64,000 nt of DNA from Butyrivibrio proteoclasticus (lineage in GTDB: Bacteria; Bacillota; Clostridia; Lachnospirales; Lachnospiraceae). This document shows, piece by piece, positions 17,769 to 27,183 of this stretch. The notes under the pieces are model-generated. The model was not told the DNA's origin, did no database searches, and worked only from the letters and a program-made list of their open reading frames with translations. The position numbers and the translations under genes are program-made. Numbering within the stretch: position 1 is the stretch's first letter; each line of letters opens with the position of its first letter. The stretch is from NCBI RefSeq assembly GCF_900115735.1, contig NZ_FOXO01000016.1, positions 1-64,000 on the forward strand. Direction: 5' to 3'.

Positions 17769-20009
17769 TCACTTGTCAAAATCACTTGGTACGTGTGAGA
17801 ACAATCCACCACCCTGAGGCTGTGTCTGCTCATCCTGTGGTTGCTCTTCGTGAGGAACTTCTTCCTGCTCTGCAGGTTCATTTGCTGCATTCGCACTGTC
17901 AAAAGAGCTTTCCGGCTCGAAAATGCTCTGTGGTGCTTCATAAGCAGTCTGATGAACCGGTTCAAAAGTTTTATCTGTTTCAGGAGTCTGCTTTTTATCT
18001 TCCTTACTCTTAACCGGAACATTCTCCCCTACAAGAGCTGACTCAGCGCGAGTTGCATAGATTCTACCATGCTTTGCTGCTTCTGCCTCTTCCTCTGTAG
18101 GTTCAGGTATATTGCAAACTTCACGGTAAATCTTCATGAACTCTTTACCTGTGATAGTCTCTTTCTCAATAAGGAACTGAGCAATCTTGTCCATTGCATC
18201 AAGGTGTTCTCTGATGATCTGTTTAGCCTTCTCGTAGCAATCAGCAAGGAGTTTTTTAACTTCCTCATCCACAAGTGCCGCTGTCTGATCGCTGCAATTA
18301 AGAACTCTGTTTCCATCGAGGTATCTGTTCTGTACAGATTCAAGCTGCATAAGTCCGAATCTGTCGCTCATACCGAACATAGTGATCATGCTGCGGGCCA
18401 TGTTGGTAGCCTTCTCAATATCGTTCTCAGCACCTGTTGTTACTGTGTTGAAGATTACCTCTTCTGCAGCTCTTCCGCCGAGTGAAACAATGATGTCATC
18501 TATGATCTCATCTTTTGTCTGAAGGTATTTTTCATCCTCAGGAACCTGCATTACATAGCCAAGAGCTCCCATTGTTCTGGGAACGATAGTGATCTTCTGC
18601 ACTGGCTCTGTGTTCTTCTGAACTGCACTGATAAGGGCATGTCCAACTTCGTGGTAAGAAACGATCTTGCGCTCTTCTTTGCTGAGTATACGGTCTTTCT
18701 TTTCTTTTCCTACAAGTACCTGCTCAACAGCTTCCATAAGATCCTGCTGGCATACATATTCTCTGTGAGCTTTAACTGCATTGATGGCAGCTTCGTTGAT
18801 CATGTTAGCAAGGTCTGAACCAACTGCTCCGCTTGTTGCAAGAGCGATACCCTTAAGATCAACTGTCTCATCCATCTTAACGTCTTTTGAATGAACTTTG
18901 AGGATTTCTTCTCTTCCCTTAAGATCAGGCTTATCAACGATGATACGTCTGTCAAAACGTCCGGGACGAAGAAGGGCTTTATCAAGGATTTCAGGTCTGT
19001 TAGTTGCACCAAGGATAAGTACACCCTTTGATGAATCAAATCCGTCCATCTCTGAAAGGAGCTGGTTAAGAGTCTGCTCTCTTTCCTCATTGCCACCGCC
19101 GTACTTGCTGTCACGGCTTCTACCAATAGCATCGATCTCATCGATAAAGATGATACAAGGTGCATTCTTACTTGCTTCGCTGAAAAGATCTCTTACACGG
19201 CTGGCACCCACACCCACGTATAACTCGATGAAATCTGAACCTGCAAGTGAATAAAAAGGTACATGAGCCTCACCGGCTACAGCCTTTGCAAGAAGTGTCT
19301 TACCTGTTCCAGGAGGTCCTACAAGAAGAGCTCCCTTTGGAAGTTTAGCACCGATCTTTGCATATTTTGCAGGGTTATGGAGGAAGTCTACAACTTCTAC
19401 AAGAGACTCTTTTGCCTCATCTTCACCTGCTACATCTTTAAAGGTAATACCTGTTTCTTTCTGAACATAAACCTTAGCATTGCTCTTTCCAACGCTGAGT
19501 GGTCCACCGCCTTTACCCATTCTTCTGAAGATAACTGAAAGAATGAGCCAAAGAAGAAGGATTGGAGCAACATACTGAATAATAAAGGCAAGGATAAGCC
19601 CTGAACTGTCAGGCACTTCGCTGCTGACCTCAACACCCGCCTCAAGCATTCTCTGTGTAAGAACGCTATCCTCTTCGGCCTTACCTGTGTAATATGTCAC
19701 ATAGGAATTACCTGTCCAATAGTAATATCCGATTCCCAGCTGGTCTTCGGATTTATTCTCTTTTGGATAGATATCGATCCTGTCACTTTCGATGACTATT
19801 TTTTCTACTTCACCTTTATCTACCATATTAATGAATTCGGTGTAGGAAACTTCTCTGTTGGTATTCTCAGAAAAAGCTCTCAAAAAATATGTCATGCAGA
19901 CCATAGTTACCAGGGCTGCCACTAGAAGAAGTATTATATTTTGGCGCCTTGGAGAATTGTTTCCCCCTCCAAGAGGGTTATTATTTCTCTGATTTTGATT
20001 ATTATCCAT
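17769..20009 (-). CDS. ftsH: ATP-dependent zinc metalloprotease FtsH
   Basis: FtsH is a membrane-anchored hexameric AAA protease that degrades misfolded membrane proteins and regulators. Two membrane segments (about 25-45 and 135-160) flank the extracytoplasmic domain. The Walker A GPPGTGKT lies near residue 233, the SRH region with ATNRPEILDKALLRPGRFDR follows, and the zinc motif HEVGH is near residue 452. The 746 residues include an unusually long acidic tail rich in Gln, Pro and Glu after about residue 640. It is divergent from pyrG, with 175 bases between; that gap is AT-rich with several -10-like boxes but no clear single promoter. Confidence 0.97.
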   Translation of the reverse strand: MDNNQNQRNNNPLGGGNNSPRRQNIILLLVAALVTMVCMTYFLRAFSENTNREVSYTEFINMVDKGEVEKIVIESDRIDIYPKENKSEDQLGIGYYYWTGNSYVTYYTGKAEEDSVLTQRMLEAGVEVSSEVPDSSGLILAFIIQYVAPILLLWLILSVIFRRMGKGGGPLSVGKSNAKVYVQKETGITFKDVAGEDEAKESLVEVVDFLHNPAKYAKIGAKLPKGALLVGPPGTGKTLLAKAVAGEAHVPFYSLAGSDFIELYVGVGASRVRDLFSEASKNAPCIIFIDEIDAIGRSRDSKYGGGNEEREQTLNQLLSEMDGFDSSKGVLILGATNRPEILDKALLRPGRFDRRIIVDKPDLKGREEILKVHSKDVKMDETVDLKGIALATSGAVGSDLANMINEAAINAVKAHREYVCQQDLMEAVEQVLVGKEKKDRILSKEERKIVSYHEVGHALISAVQKNTEPVQKITIVPRTMGALGYVMQVPEDEKYLQTKDEIIDDIIVSLGGRAAEEVIFNTVTTGAENDIEKATNMARSMITMFGMSDRFGLMQLESVQNRYLDGNRVLNCSDQTAALVDEEVKKLLADCYEKAKQIIREHLDAMDKIAQFLIEKETITGKEFMKIYREVCNIPEPTEEEAEAAKHGRIYATRAESALVGENVPVKSKEDKKQTPETDKTFEPVHQTAYEAPQSIFEPESSFDSANAANEPAEQEEVPHEEQPQDEQTQPQGGGLFSHVPSDFDK

Positions 20010-20184
20010 TTTTTAATTCCATTCTCTAACGTGTTATGTTATACTACAACCTGTTTGTGCTATAATTATAATGATTTTTTATTGCACCGTATCATACTAT
20101 TATATAGAGTACAATTCAATAATTCAATTACAATTAATTCTTAATCTCTGAAAGTTTTATTAATTCACGCAGGAGGAATCAAAA

Positions 20185-21795
20185 ATGGCTGTAAAGTATA
20201 TCTTTGTGACTGGTGGTGTTGTATCAGGTCTGGGAAAGGGGATAACTGCCGCTTCGCTGGGCAGGCTATTAAAGGCCCGCGGATATAAAGTTACAATGCA
20301 GAAGTTTGACCCCTACATCAACATTGACCCCGGAACAATGAACCCTGTTCAGCACGGCGAAGTATTCGTCACTGAAGATGGTACTGAAACTGACCTCGAT
20401 CTTGGCCACTATGAAAGATTCATAGATGAGAATCTTGATAAGAATTCTAACGTTACAACCGGTAAGATTTACTGGTCCGTTCTTCAGAAAGAGCGCCGCG
20501 GTGACTATGGCGGACGCACAGTACAGGTTATTCCTCACATTACTAATGAGATTAAGAGTAAATTCTATAGAAACTTCACCGATGATGATACAAGAATTGC
20601 AATCATAGAAGTCGGCGGAACAGTCGGCGACATCGAAAGCCAGCCTTTCCTTGAAGCTATCAGACAGTTCCAGCACGAAGTCGGACACGAAAATGCAATG
20701 CTCATCCTTGTATCACTTATCCCTTATCTTCGCGTTTCACAAGAAATCAAAACAAAGCCAACCCAGTCAGCAGTTAAGACAATGCAAGGAATGGGTCTTC
20801 AGCCTGATGTTATTGTATGTAGAAGTGAAGTTGAGCTTGATGATGAAACTAAAGACAAGATAGCTCTTTTCTGTAATGTTCCAAGCAGCCACGTTCTCAA
20901 CAACCTTGACCTTGAATACCTGTATGAAGCTCCTCTTGCAATGGAAAAAGAGCATTTAGCACAAGTTGCCTGCGAATGCCTTAAACTTGATTGCCCTGAA
21001 CCAGATCTTACAGATTGGAAGGCAATGGTAGACACTCTCTATTCACTTAAGCACGAAGTTAGGGTTGCACTTGTAGGAAAATACACTCAGCTCCACGATG
21101 CTTACATCAGTGTTGTTGAAGCCCTTAAGCACGGCGGTATTTCAAATCAGACTGCTGTTGATATCAAATGGGTAGACTCAGAAGAAGTTAACGACGGAAA
21201 CGTTGCAGAATTCCTTTCTGATGTAGACGGTGTTATCGTTCCCGGTGGATTTGGCGATCGTGGAATCGAAGGAATGATTTCTTCTATTAAATATGCCCGT
21301 GAGAACAACATCCCATTCCTTGGTCTTTGCCTTGGAATGCAGCTTGCGATTGTTGAGTTTGCAAGAGATGTTATCGGATACAAGGATGCTCATTCAATAG
21401 AATTTGATCCTAACACAACACATCCTATGATAGCTCTTTTGCCTGATCAGAATGGTGTTGAGGATATTGGCGGGACACTCAGACTTGGTTCATATCCTTG
21501 TGTTCTTGATAAAGAATCTATGGCATTTAAACTCTTTGGTTCTGAAAACATTACAGAACGTCATCGTCATAGATATGAAGTTAACAACGATTACAGAAAT
21601 GTTCTCGTTCAGAATGGTATGAAGCTTTGCGGTATGTCACCTGATGGCAGAATTGTTGAGATGATCGAACTTCCATCCAACGATTTCCACATGGCAACAC
21701 AGGCTCATCCGGAACTTAAGTCACGTCCCAACAGACCACATCCACTGTTCTCCGGATTCATCAAGGCTTCCCTTGAGCACGAGAACAAGAGATAA
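20185..21795 (+). CDS. pyrG: CTP synthase
   Basis: CTP synthase aminates UTP with glutamine-derived ammonia. The amidoligase domain opens with [19 protein letters not shown], and the class I glutaminase domain has the nucleophile in [10 protein letters not shown] and the His-Glu pair in [10 protein letters not shown]. The length of 536 residues is standard. GCAGGAGG lies eight bases before the ATG. It is the only long plus-strand housekeeping gene here. The two long hairpins follow its stop codon, and I see no ordinary terminator between. Confidence 0.98.
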   Translation: MAVKYIFVTGGVVSGLGKGITAASLGRLLKARGYKVTMQKFDPYINIDPGTMNPVQHGEVFVTEDGTETDLDLGHYERFIDENLDKNSNVTTGKIYWSVLQKERRGDYGGRTVQVIPHITNEIKSKFYRNFTDDDTRIAIIEVGGTVGDIESQPFLEAIRQFQHEVGHENAMLILVSLIPYLRVSQEIKTKPTQSAVKTMQGMGLQPDVIVCRSEVELDDETKDKIALFCNVPSSHVLNNLDLEYLYEAPLAMEKEHLAQVACECLKLDCPEPDLTDWKAMVDTLYSLKHEVRVALVGKYTQLHDAYISVVEALKHGGISNQTAVDIKWVDSEEVNDGNVAEFLSDVDGVIVPGGFGDRGIEGMISSIKYARENNIPFLGLCLGMQLAIVEFARDVIGYKDAHSIEFDPNTTHPMIALLPDQNGVEDIGGTLRLGSYPCVLDKESMAFKLFGSENITERHRHRYEVNNDYRNVLVQNGMKLCGMSPDGRIVEMIELPSNDFHMATQAHPELKSRPNRPHPLFSGFIKASLEHENKR

Positions 21796-21831
21796 TATCA
21801 CTCAAAAATGCATACTTTATTGTAAACGGAC

Positions 21832-22031
21832 GCAGCCGAGCTGAAAGTGCAGGTATAGCTCTGTTCACTCTGATATTTTTCAATGTGATAAATTGGACAT
21901 AAAACATCCACAAAAGCCTTGTTTCATACTTATTCAGAGCACAAGTCTTTTGTGGGTTTATTTATATCCATTTATCATCATTTCAAAATAAATCGTTCAC
22001 ATCACTATGCCTGCACTTTCAGTTCGGCTGC
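21832..22031 (+). repeat. Long hairpin element 1 (after pyrG)
   Basis: The ends form 27-base arms (21832-21858 and 22005-22031) that differ at only two positions; both become G-U pairs if the plus strand is RNA, but A-C mismatches on the minus strand. The interior also pairs imperfectly (for example CCACAAAAG with CTTTTGTGG) up to an apical loop containing CATACTTATTCAGA. The whole 200 bases can fold as one rod. No open frame with a ribosome site is seen. It could be a structured 3' UTR, a small RNA or a non-autonomous mobile element. Confidence 0.75.
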
Positions 22032-22074
22032 TGTTCTTGCAAAAATACTAGTCTTTATAAGTGTAGTAAATCAT

Positions 22075-22263
22075 AAATCCAGAAGTGCCCATAACTTTGG
22101 ATAGAGCGATTTAGTATGAGCAATAGAGACAGTTAATATAAAATAAAAGCCTTGTTTTCTGTTCTGAATAAGCATGAAAGAAAACAAGGCGCATTATTTT
22201 ATATTTACTGTGTCTTTGCGAATACTCCGAGATCTATCCAAAGTTATGGGCACTTCTGGATTT
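22075..22263. repeat. Long hairpin element 2 (after nagZ)
   Basis: The ends pair perfectly over 31 bases (22075-22105 with 22233-22263), and the right arm begins directly at the nagZ stop codon. An inner stem pairs TAATATAAAATAA with TTATTTTATATTTA, then CCTTGTTTTCT with its partner. The apical loop holds TCTGAATAAGCATG, the near-perfect complement of the loop of element 1. It can terminate or stabilise the nagZ message, but has no T-tract. The 43 bases between the two elements show nothing else. Confidence 0.75.
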
Positions 22264-23796
22264 TTACACAGCCGAAAGTTTTCCATTTGCCACAATTTCC
22301 TTTTTGAGATTTTTTTCTATAATGTTGATCATTGGCAATGTATATTCAAATGCTGCATACTTCCACACAGTATCAGGTATATCTCTTAGATCATAAGGAT
22401 TTCGTAAAGCGAATACTGCTGCTTTGGGATTTTTTTTCAGTACCTTATTTATCAGCTCGAGTTGGCCACGGAATACGTGGGCATTATAGGTTCCAACGAC
22501 TACAAAAGAGCTTTTGTCGGCAAGTTCTGCTGCCCTTTCTATCTCTTCCTCACTTGGCTTTTCGCTTATTACCAGTGCTTTGGTACCAAATTTTTCTGCC
22601 AGGATTTCGCAAAATGATGAAGCGATGTCTTCTTTGACATTGCCAACAAGGCCTACATTAAATGGCTTTGGGCTTATAAAGAGAGTGTCCGAGTCAATCC
22701 CAAGAGGGTAATCTGCTTTTGAAACGAGAGTAAGAGTTTGTTTTCGTATGTCCTCTATTTCTTCCTTAAATTCTTTGCTGCTATTTTCCTGATTTTTATT
22801 CTTAAGATATTTATCCTTATATGAAAGTATTCGTTCTGCGCTTTCCTTGATGCTCTCAGCCACTATGCTTCCATCATTTATGGCCGCTTCTATCCTTGAT
22901 ATAACTTCCGGAAAGTATGAAGGAGTGTGGGATATCATTATGATGTCCGCGCCTGCTTTTAGCGCTGCCAAAGCCCCCTCTTCTACACCATAAAACTTTT
23001 TTATGGCCTGCATTTCAAGGCAATCTGTGAGGATAAGTCCCTCAAATCCCATTTCTTTTCTCAATATATCTGTCAGGATTTTCTTGGACATTGTGGCGGG
23101 AATCCTGTCTTTTTCAATCTTGGGAAAAAGAATATGCGCAGACATTATTGCAGGAACTTCGTTTTCAACTGCTGCTTTAAATGGCACAAGCTCCATTCCT
23201 CTAAGCTCATCCAATGTCTTATCAACGCAAGGAAGTGTCACATGGGAATCTGTTGACACATCGCCGTGTCCGGGAAAGTGCTTTGCACATGAAAGAACGC
23301 CTGCATCATCAAGGCCTTTTGCCATTTGAATGGCATATTCGACCACCTGCTTAGGGGCCTCACCATAGCTTCTGCATCCGATGATTGGATTAGACGGATT
23401 AGAATTAATATCCATGACCGGCGCCAGATTAAAGTTTATTCCCAGCTCTTTTAGCTGCAATCCGGTGTAATATCCGGCAACATAGGCATTATGCGGATCA
23501 TCAGTAGCAGTTATTGCCATAGCTCCTGGAATATTTCCCATGTTTTCAGGAAGACGCGCTACCATACCTCCTTCCTGATCGATCATTATAAACGGAGGAT
23601 AGCCTGTAACAGAAGTAATGAACTCTTTGATCTCTGCGCAGAGTTTTTTTATCTGTGCTTCATTCTTGAGGTTTTCCTTAAAAAGAATAATATTACCAAT
23701 CTTATATTTTCTTATTACTTCCTTAACTTCTTCATTCAACTCATATCCCGGAAAACCAACAACAAACTTCTGGCCCACCATCTCTTCAATTGTCAT
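22264..23796 (-). CDS. nagZ: Beta-N-acetylglucosaminidase, GH3 (NagZ type)
   Basis: NagZ removes the non-reducing GlcNAc from GlcNAc-MurNAc-type saccharides. The GH3 catalytic domain covers about residues 1-330. The signature KHFPGHGDVSTDSH near residue 168 carries the Asp-His general acid pair, and LILTDCLEM near 253 holds the nucleophile Asp. The C-terminal 180 residues form a second alpha/beta domain, as in Bacillus NagZ. There is no signal peptide, so it is cytoplasmic, unlike Bacillus NagZ. Its ATG lies two bases past the kinase stop, which implies translational coupling. It is the last gene of the salvage operon. Confidence 0.92.
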   Translation of the reverse strand: MTIEEMVGQKFVVGFPGYELNEEVKEVIRKYKIGNIILFKENLKNEAQIKKLCAEIKEFITSVTGYPPFIMIDQEGGMVARLPENMGNIPGAMAITATDDPHNAYVAGYYTGLQLKELGINFNLAPVMDINSNPSNPIIGCRSYGEAPKQVVEYAIQMAKGLDDAGVLSCAKHFPGHGDVSTDSHVTLPCVDKTLDELRGMELVPFKAAVENEVPAIMSAHILFPKIEKDRIPATMSKKILTDILRKEMGFEGLILTDCLEMQAIKKFYGVEEGALAALKAGADIIMISHTPSYFPEVISRIEAAINDGSIVAESIKESAERILSYKDKYLKNKNQENSSKEFKEEIEDIRKQTLTLVSKADYPLGIDSDTLFISPKPFNVGLVGNVKEDIASSFCEILAEKFGTKALVISEKPSEEEIERAAELADKSSFVVVGTYNAHVFRGQLELINKVLKKNPKAAVFALRNPYDLRDIPDTVWKYAAFEYTLPMINIIEKNLKKEIVANGKLSAV

Positions 23797-23797
23797 T

Positions 23798-24685
23798 TCA
23801 AACCTCTTTCATAGCCAGTCTAAGGGCTCCTACTGATGCGTCTTCCTGCGGTAAAAACATTATTAGTCCTGCTCGTTTTTCCAGTTTTTCTCTGATATGA
23901 TCATTCTTTTGAAGAACGCTTCCCCAGAGAGCCACCTCGTAACCAAACCCAAGTCTCTTTTTCACTGCACTGATCAAACTGTAAAGCTCATCTACAACAA
24001 CATCCTCTATTGCCACTGCCACAGGATCACCTCTTTTTATCCCCTCTGACAGCAAAGGAGCCAATGCGGCAATATCTCCCTTGCTGGTGTCCTTGGAATA
24101 TACATATCCGATCAGTTCTCTGACATCTTTGATCCCCAGCTTGTCAAATACCAGTTCCCTGAACACTGTGCTTTCGCCTCGGCCATCCTCTGCCCTTACT
24201 ACCGCTTCCAGAATTCTTATAGAGATATCATAAGCGCTGCCCTTATCATCGATAAGATGGCCATAACCGCCTGCTCTCGCGCTCATTCCGTCAGGTCTTT
24301 TGCCGAAGCATAAGCTCCCGGTGCCGGAGATAAGAAGTATTCCATGCTGCTCTGGAAATGCTGCTGAAAATGCAGTTTCATGATCACCATAAATTTTATA
24401 ATTTCTAAAGCCTATTTCGCTCATGGCTTTTTCATAACCATTTATTACCTTTGCGTTACTGATTCCAGCTGACCCTATAGCAAGCCCTATGCAATCTCTC
24501 GGACTTCCTGCCTTCTCAGAAATACTTCGCAATATACTTCGGATATTCTCCTCAAATGCCTCGTATGAAAGCCCATTCCCGTTTAGTGCCGGTCCATTTC
24601 CTGAGTAAATCTCTTTTCCATTTTCATCCGCGCAAACAAATCTGCTGCCGGTGCCTCCACCGTCAATTCCAGCATAAAAACCCAT
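23798..24685 (-). CDS. BadF/BadG/BcrA-type sugar kinase, probable MurNAc/GlcNAc kinase
   Basis: The 295 residues belong to the acetate/sugar kinase fold: phosphate-1 loop GIDGGGTGSRF, phosphate-2 segment ILLISGTGSLCFG and adenosine segment near ALWGSV. This branch includes N-acetylglucosamine kinases and the MurK enzyme of Clostridium, which phosphorylates both GlcNAc and MurNAc. Its position between namZ and nagZ fits a kinase for the free amino sugars those hydrolases release. The sequence alone does not settle which sugar it prefers. Confidence 0.82.
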   Translation of the reverse strand: MGFYAGIDGGGTGSRFVCADENGKEIYSGNGPALNGNGLSYEAFEENIRSILRSISEKAGSPRDCIGLAIGSAGISNAKVINGYEKAMSEIGFRNYKIYGDHETAFSAAFPEQHGILLISGTGSLCFGKRPDGMSARAGGYGHLIDDKGSAYDISIRILEAVVRAEDGRGESTVFRELVFDKLGIKDVRELIGYVYSKDTSKGDIAALAPLLSEGIKRGDPVAVAIEDVVVDELYSLISAVKKRLGFGYEVALWGSVLQKNDHIREKLEKRAGLIMFLPQEDASVGALRLAMKEV

Positions 24686-24699
24686 CTAGTCATCCCCAC

Positions 24700-25839
24700 T
24701 TAATCATATATATGATACTCATTTTTTCTGATCTGAAATTCTTCCTGTTCCTGTTTTATCTTCTCGATTATTTCTGCTGCCTTAAAGCCTTTATCTAATG
24801 GCATTCCTGAGAGTAGTTGTATAAATGGCTTATCCCTACCCGCTACAGGTGGCAAAAACTCAAATTCATCATATGCTCTATCCAGTATCTCAAGAAGTGT
24901 TATTCCCATTTCAAATGGCTTTGCTTTTTCTCTGTCAGTGATATGAATATGAATTCCTCCGCAGTGCCTTCCGGAATGCTTGGAAGTATAGGGATTAAAG
25001 AAATATGGAGTTGCAACAAATCCCTCAAGTCTTCTGCCATTGAATTCCTTAGCGAGTTTTTCCGATTCCTTAATATAAGAAGCTCCAATGACACTAAAGG
25101 GGTTGGCTGTCCCCCTGCCCTCGGATGCATTTGTCCCTTCTATAAGGCAGGTTCCCACATAAACAAGTGCTGTCTCGAAGGTCGGAATATTGGGGCTTGG
25201 CATGATCCAATTAAGTCCTGTTTCAGGAAAAAGAGCTGCTCTTTGCCAGCCCTTACATGGAATGACCGTTATATCCGCCCCAAGCTTCTCCTCTTCATTG
25301 ACCATGTTTGCAAATTCACCAGGAGTAAGGCCATACCTTACAGGAAGTGAATAGCAGCCAACAAAGCTAAACTCCTCTTTGGGTAATACATTACCTTCAA
25401 TAGCCACTCCTCCAAGGGGATTGGGCCTATCAAGCACAACTATCTTTTTACCTCTTTTGGCACAATCTTCAATCACATTTTTTAGCGACGAAATAAAGGT
25501 GTAATACCTGCTGCCCACATCCTGTATGTCATAGACAATGATGTCAAAAAGGTCCAGCATTTCCTCTGTCATTCTTCGTCTCTGACCTTCGTAGAGGCTA
25601 TATACCGGAAGTCCTGTCGCTTTGTCATGAAAACCTTTTACTGTGGCAGCATCCTCGATGTCTCCCCGTATTCCATGCTCAGCACCAAAAAGAACCTGGA
25701 GGTCACAAATTTCTTTTAACGCATCAATGGTACTCTTACCGTCAATTCGCCTTCCTGTGGGAGTAGTTATCAGCCCCACTCTTCCACCCTGAAATACATC
25801 CCTATATTCTTCTAACCTGTCCGCTCCACACAAAACCAT
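24700..25839 (-). CDS. namZ: Exo-beta-N-acetylmuramidase (DUF1343/NamZ family)
   Basis: NamZ of Bacillus subtilis (GH171, former DUF1343) cleaves MurNAc from the non-reducing end of peptidoglycan saccharides. Conserved segments here are FGAEHGIRGD, IVYDIQDVGSRYYTF, LDRPNPLGG, SPNIPT and EGTNASEGRGT. The 379 residues start without a signal peptide, so this copy should act inside the cell. AGGAG lies upstream of the ATG. A long hairpin separates it from anmK, although the gene order implies the same operon. The assignment to the family is firm; intracellular action is inferred. Confidence 0.9.
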   Translation of the reverse strand: MVLCGADRLEEYRDVFQGGRVGLITTPTGRRIDGKSTIDALKEICDLQVLFGAEHGIRGDIEDAATVKGFHDKATGLPVYSLYEGQRRRMTEEMLDLFDIIVYDIQDVGSRYYTFISSLKNVIEDCAKRGKKIVVLDRPNPLGGVAIEGNVLPKEEFSFVGCYSLPVRYGLTPGEFANMVNEEEKLGADITVIPCKGWQRAALFPETGLNWIMPSPNIPTFETALVYVGTCLIEGTNASEGRGTANPFSVIGASYIKESEKLAKEFNGRRLEGFVATPYFFNPYTSKHSGRHCGGIHIHITDREKAKPFEMGITLLEILDRAYDEFEFLPPVAGRDKPFIQLLSGMPLDKGFKAAEIIEKIKQEQEEFQIRKNEYHIYD

Positions 25840-25858
25840 GTAATTCCAAGCTCCTGCT

Positions 25859-26027
25859 AATTAGTGTAGCTGTTTTATATTAACTCGACTATATGCTTGC
25901 TATAATTTAAATCTACTGCGTTGTCATCAGTCGTCGATGGACGCCAATCGACTCCATCTTCCGCCTTGTAGATTGCAAATTATATCCAAGCAATATAGTC
26001 AAGAAATATAAAAACAGCCACACTAGT
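25859..26027. repeat. Long hairpin element 3 (anmK-namZ junction)
   Basis: Left arm 25859-25916 and right arm 25968-26027 pair imperfectly over nearly 58 positions. The 51-base loop region has its own perfect 6-bp stem GTCGAT/ATCGAC. The right arm contains the anmK stop codon, TAG. It fills the whole gap up to the namZ ribosome site. It may separate expression of the two halves of the operon or mark an inserted palindromic element. No open frame is present. Confidence 0.75.
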
Positions 26028-27183
26028 AAGTAATCCTTCCCATAATAACGGGGTGCTCTGCCCCTGTGACAGATGGTACATTATTGCATTTCCTCTGCAT
26101 TGTCTCATGGGCCAGCACCGCCATAGCAACCGCTTCTTTGGCATCAGGATTTATTCCTGCCTCTTCTGCCTTCATCACCCTACAATCCAAAAACAGCTCT
26201 TTTAAGCGGCGCATGATTGCCTCATTGTGTGTGCCACCTCCGCTTACAATGAGCTTTGAAGGATAAACAGAGGAGAACTCTCTAACTGAATGATATACAC
26301 ATTCCGCTGTGTACCTGCTTACTGTCGCGATCATGTCAACTTTACTGATATTATTAGTGGTGCAAAACTCATATATATCTTTTACGAAATCAGAATTGTA
26401 ATGCTCTCTTCCCGTTGATTTCGGCGGAGCAATCTTAAGGTAATCATCCTGCATCATGTAGTCCAAAAGAACTTTCGAAGTTTCCCCTGAAAGAGCTATT
26501 TTACCGCCTTCGTCATAGACTTTTTCGCCCTGAGTGTAGTCCTTTACCATCTGGTCTATAAGTAAATTCCCAGGGCCGGTGTCAAATGCTATTACGTCAT
26601 CAATCCTGCCCTTTGCCGGAAGAATGGTAATATTGGATATCCCACCAATATTTAGCAGCGCCACATCTTTATCTTCTCTATACAAAATAAATTCTGTATA
26701 TGGCACAATTGGAGCCCCTTGTCCACCTGCTGCCATATCCCTTGGTCTAAAATCACTGACCACAGGACATCCTATTTTTTCGCAGATAAAACCAGGATCT
26801 CCAATCTGAAGCGTTCCTCTTATTTTGTTGCCCAGATAATCTATGGCCTTCGGCTGATGCCACAGGGTCTGACCATGGCACCCGACAAAAGAAATATCGT
26901 GCTTATTCACATTTGCTTTCTGGCATAAACTGACACATGCATCTGCATAAAGTTTCCCAAGAAGCTCCTGCATGAGGCATATTTCTCTGGTTCCGCCATT
27001 AATTCCTTTCGAAAGAGATAACAATGTTTCTTTTACCTCTTCCGAATAGGAATAACATTCAAATTCTAAAAGCTCAGCTTCTACTGAGCTATTGTCCTGT
27101 GATATCTTAACAAGCGCCGCATCAATCCCATCCATAGATGTGCCGCCCATTAAGCCGATCGCAAGCTCACTCTGACAGTGCAT
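26023..27183 (-). CDS. anmK: Anhydro-N-acetylmuramic acid kinase
   Basis: AnmK opens the 1,6-anhydro ring of anhydroMurNAc while phosphorylating it to MurNAc-6-phosphate. The 386 residues begin with the family signature GLMGGTSMDGIDAAL, and continue with GHGQTLWHQP-like CHGQTLWHQP and AFDTGPGNLLID. It overlaps the end of murQ by 17 bases. Its product is the substrate of MurQ. Presence of AnmK in a Gram-positive suggests use of anhydro-muropeptides from other bacteria, since such ends are made by lytic transglycosylases. The last codon and stop lie in hairpin element 3. Confidence 0.95.
   Translation of the reverse strand: MHCQSELAIGLMGGTSMDGIDAALVKISQDNSSVEAELLEFECYSYSEEVKETLLSLSKGINGGTREICLMQELLGKLYADACVSLCQKANVNKHDISFVGCHGQTLWHQPKAIDYLGNKIRGTLQIGDPGFICEKIGCPVVSDFRPRDMAAGGQGAPIVPYTEFILYREDKDVALLNIGGISNITILPAKGRIDDVIAFDTGPGNLLIDQMVKDYTQGEKVYDEGGKIALSGETSKVLLDYMMQDDYLKIAPPKSTGREHYNSDFVKDIYEFCTTNNISKVDMIATVSRYTAECVYHSVREFSSVYPSKLIVSGGGTHNEAIMRRLKELFLDCRVMKAEEAGINPDAKEAVAMAVLAHETMQRKCNNVPSVTGAEHPVIMGRITY

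Noticed and set aside
21832..22263. Retron or integron attC interpretation of the long hairpins
   Set aside because: No reverse transcriptase or integrase gene is nearby and no attC core sites were seen.
24817..25350. 177-residue plus-strand frame opposite namZ
   Set aside because: Antisense shadow of namZ without a start signal.
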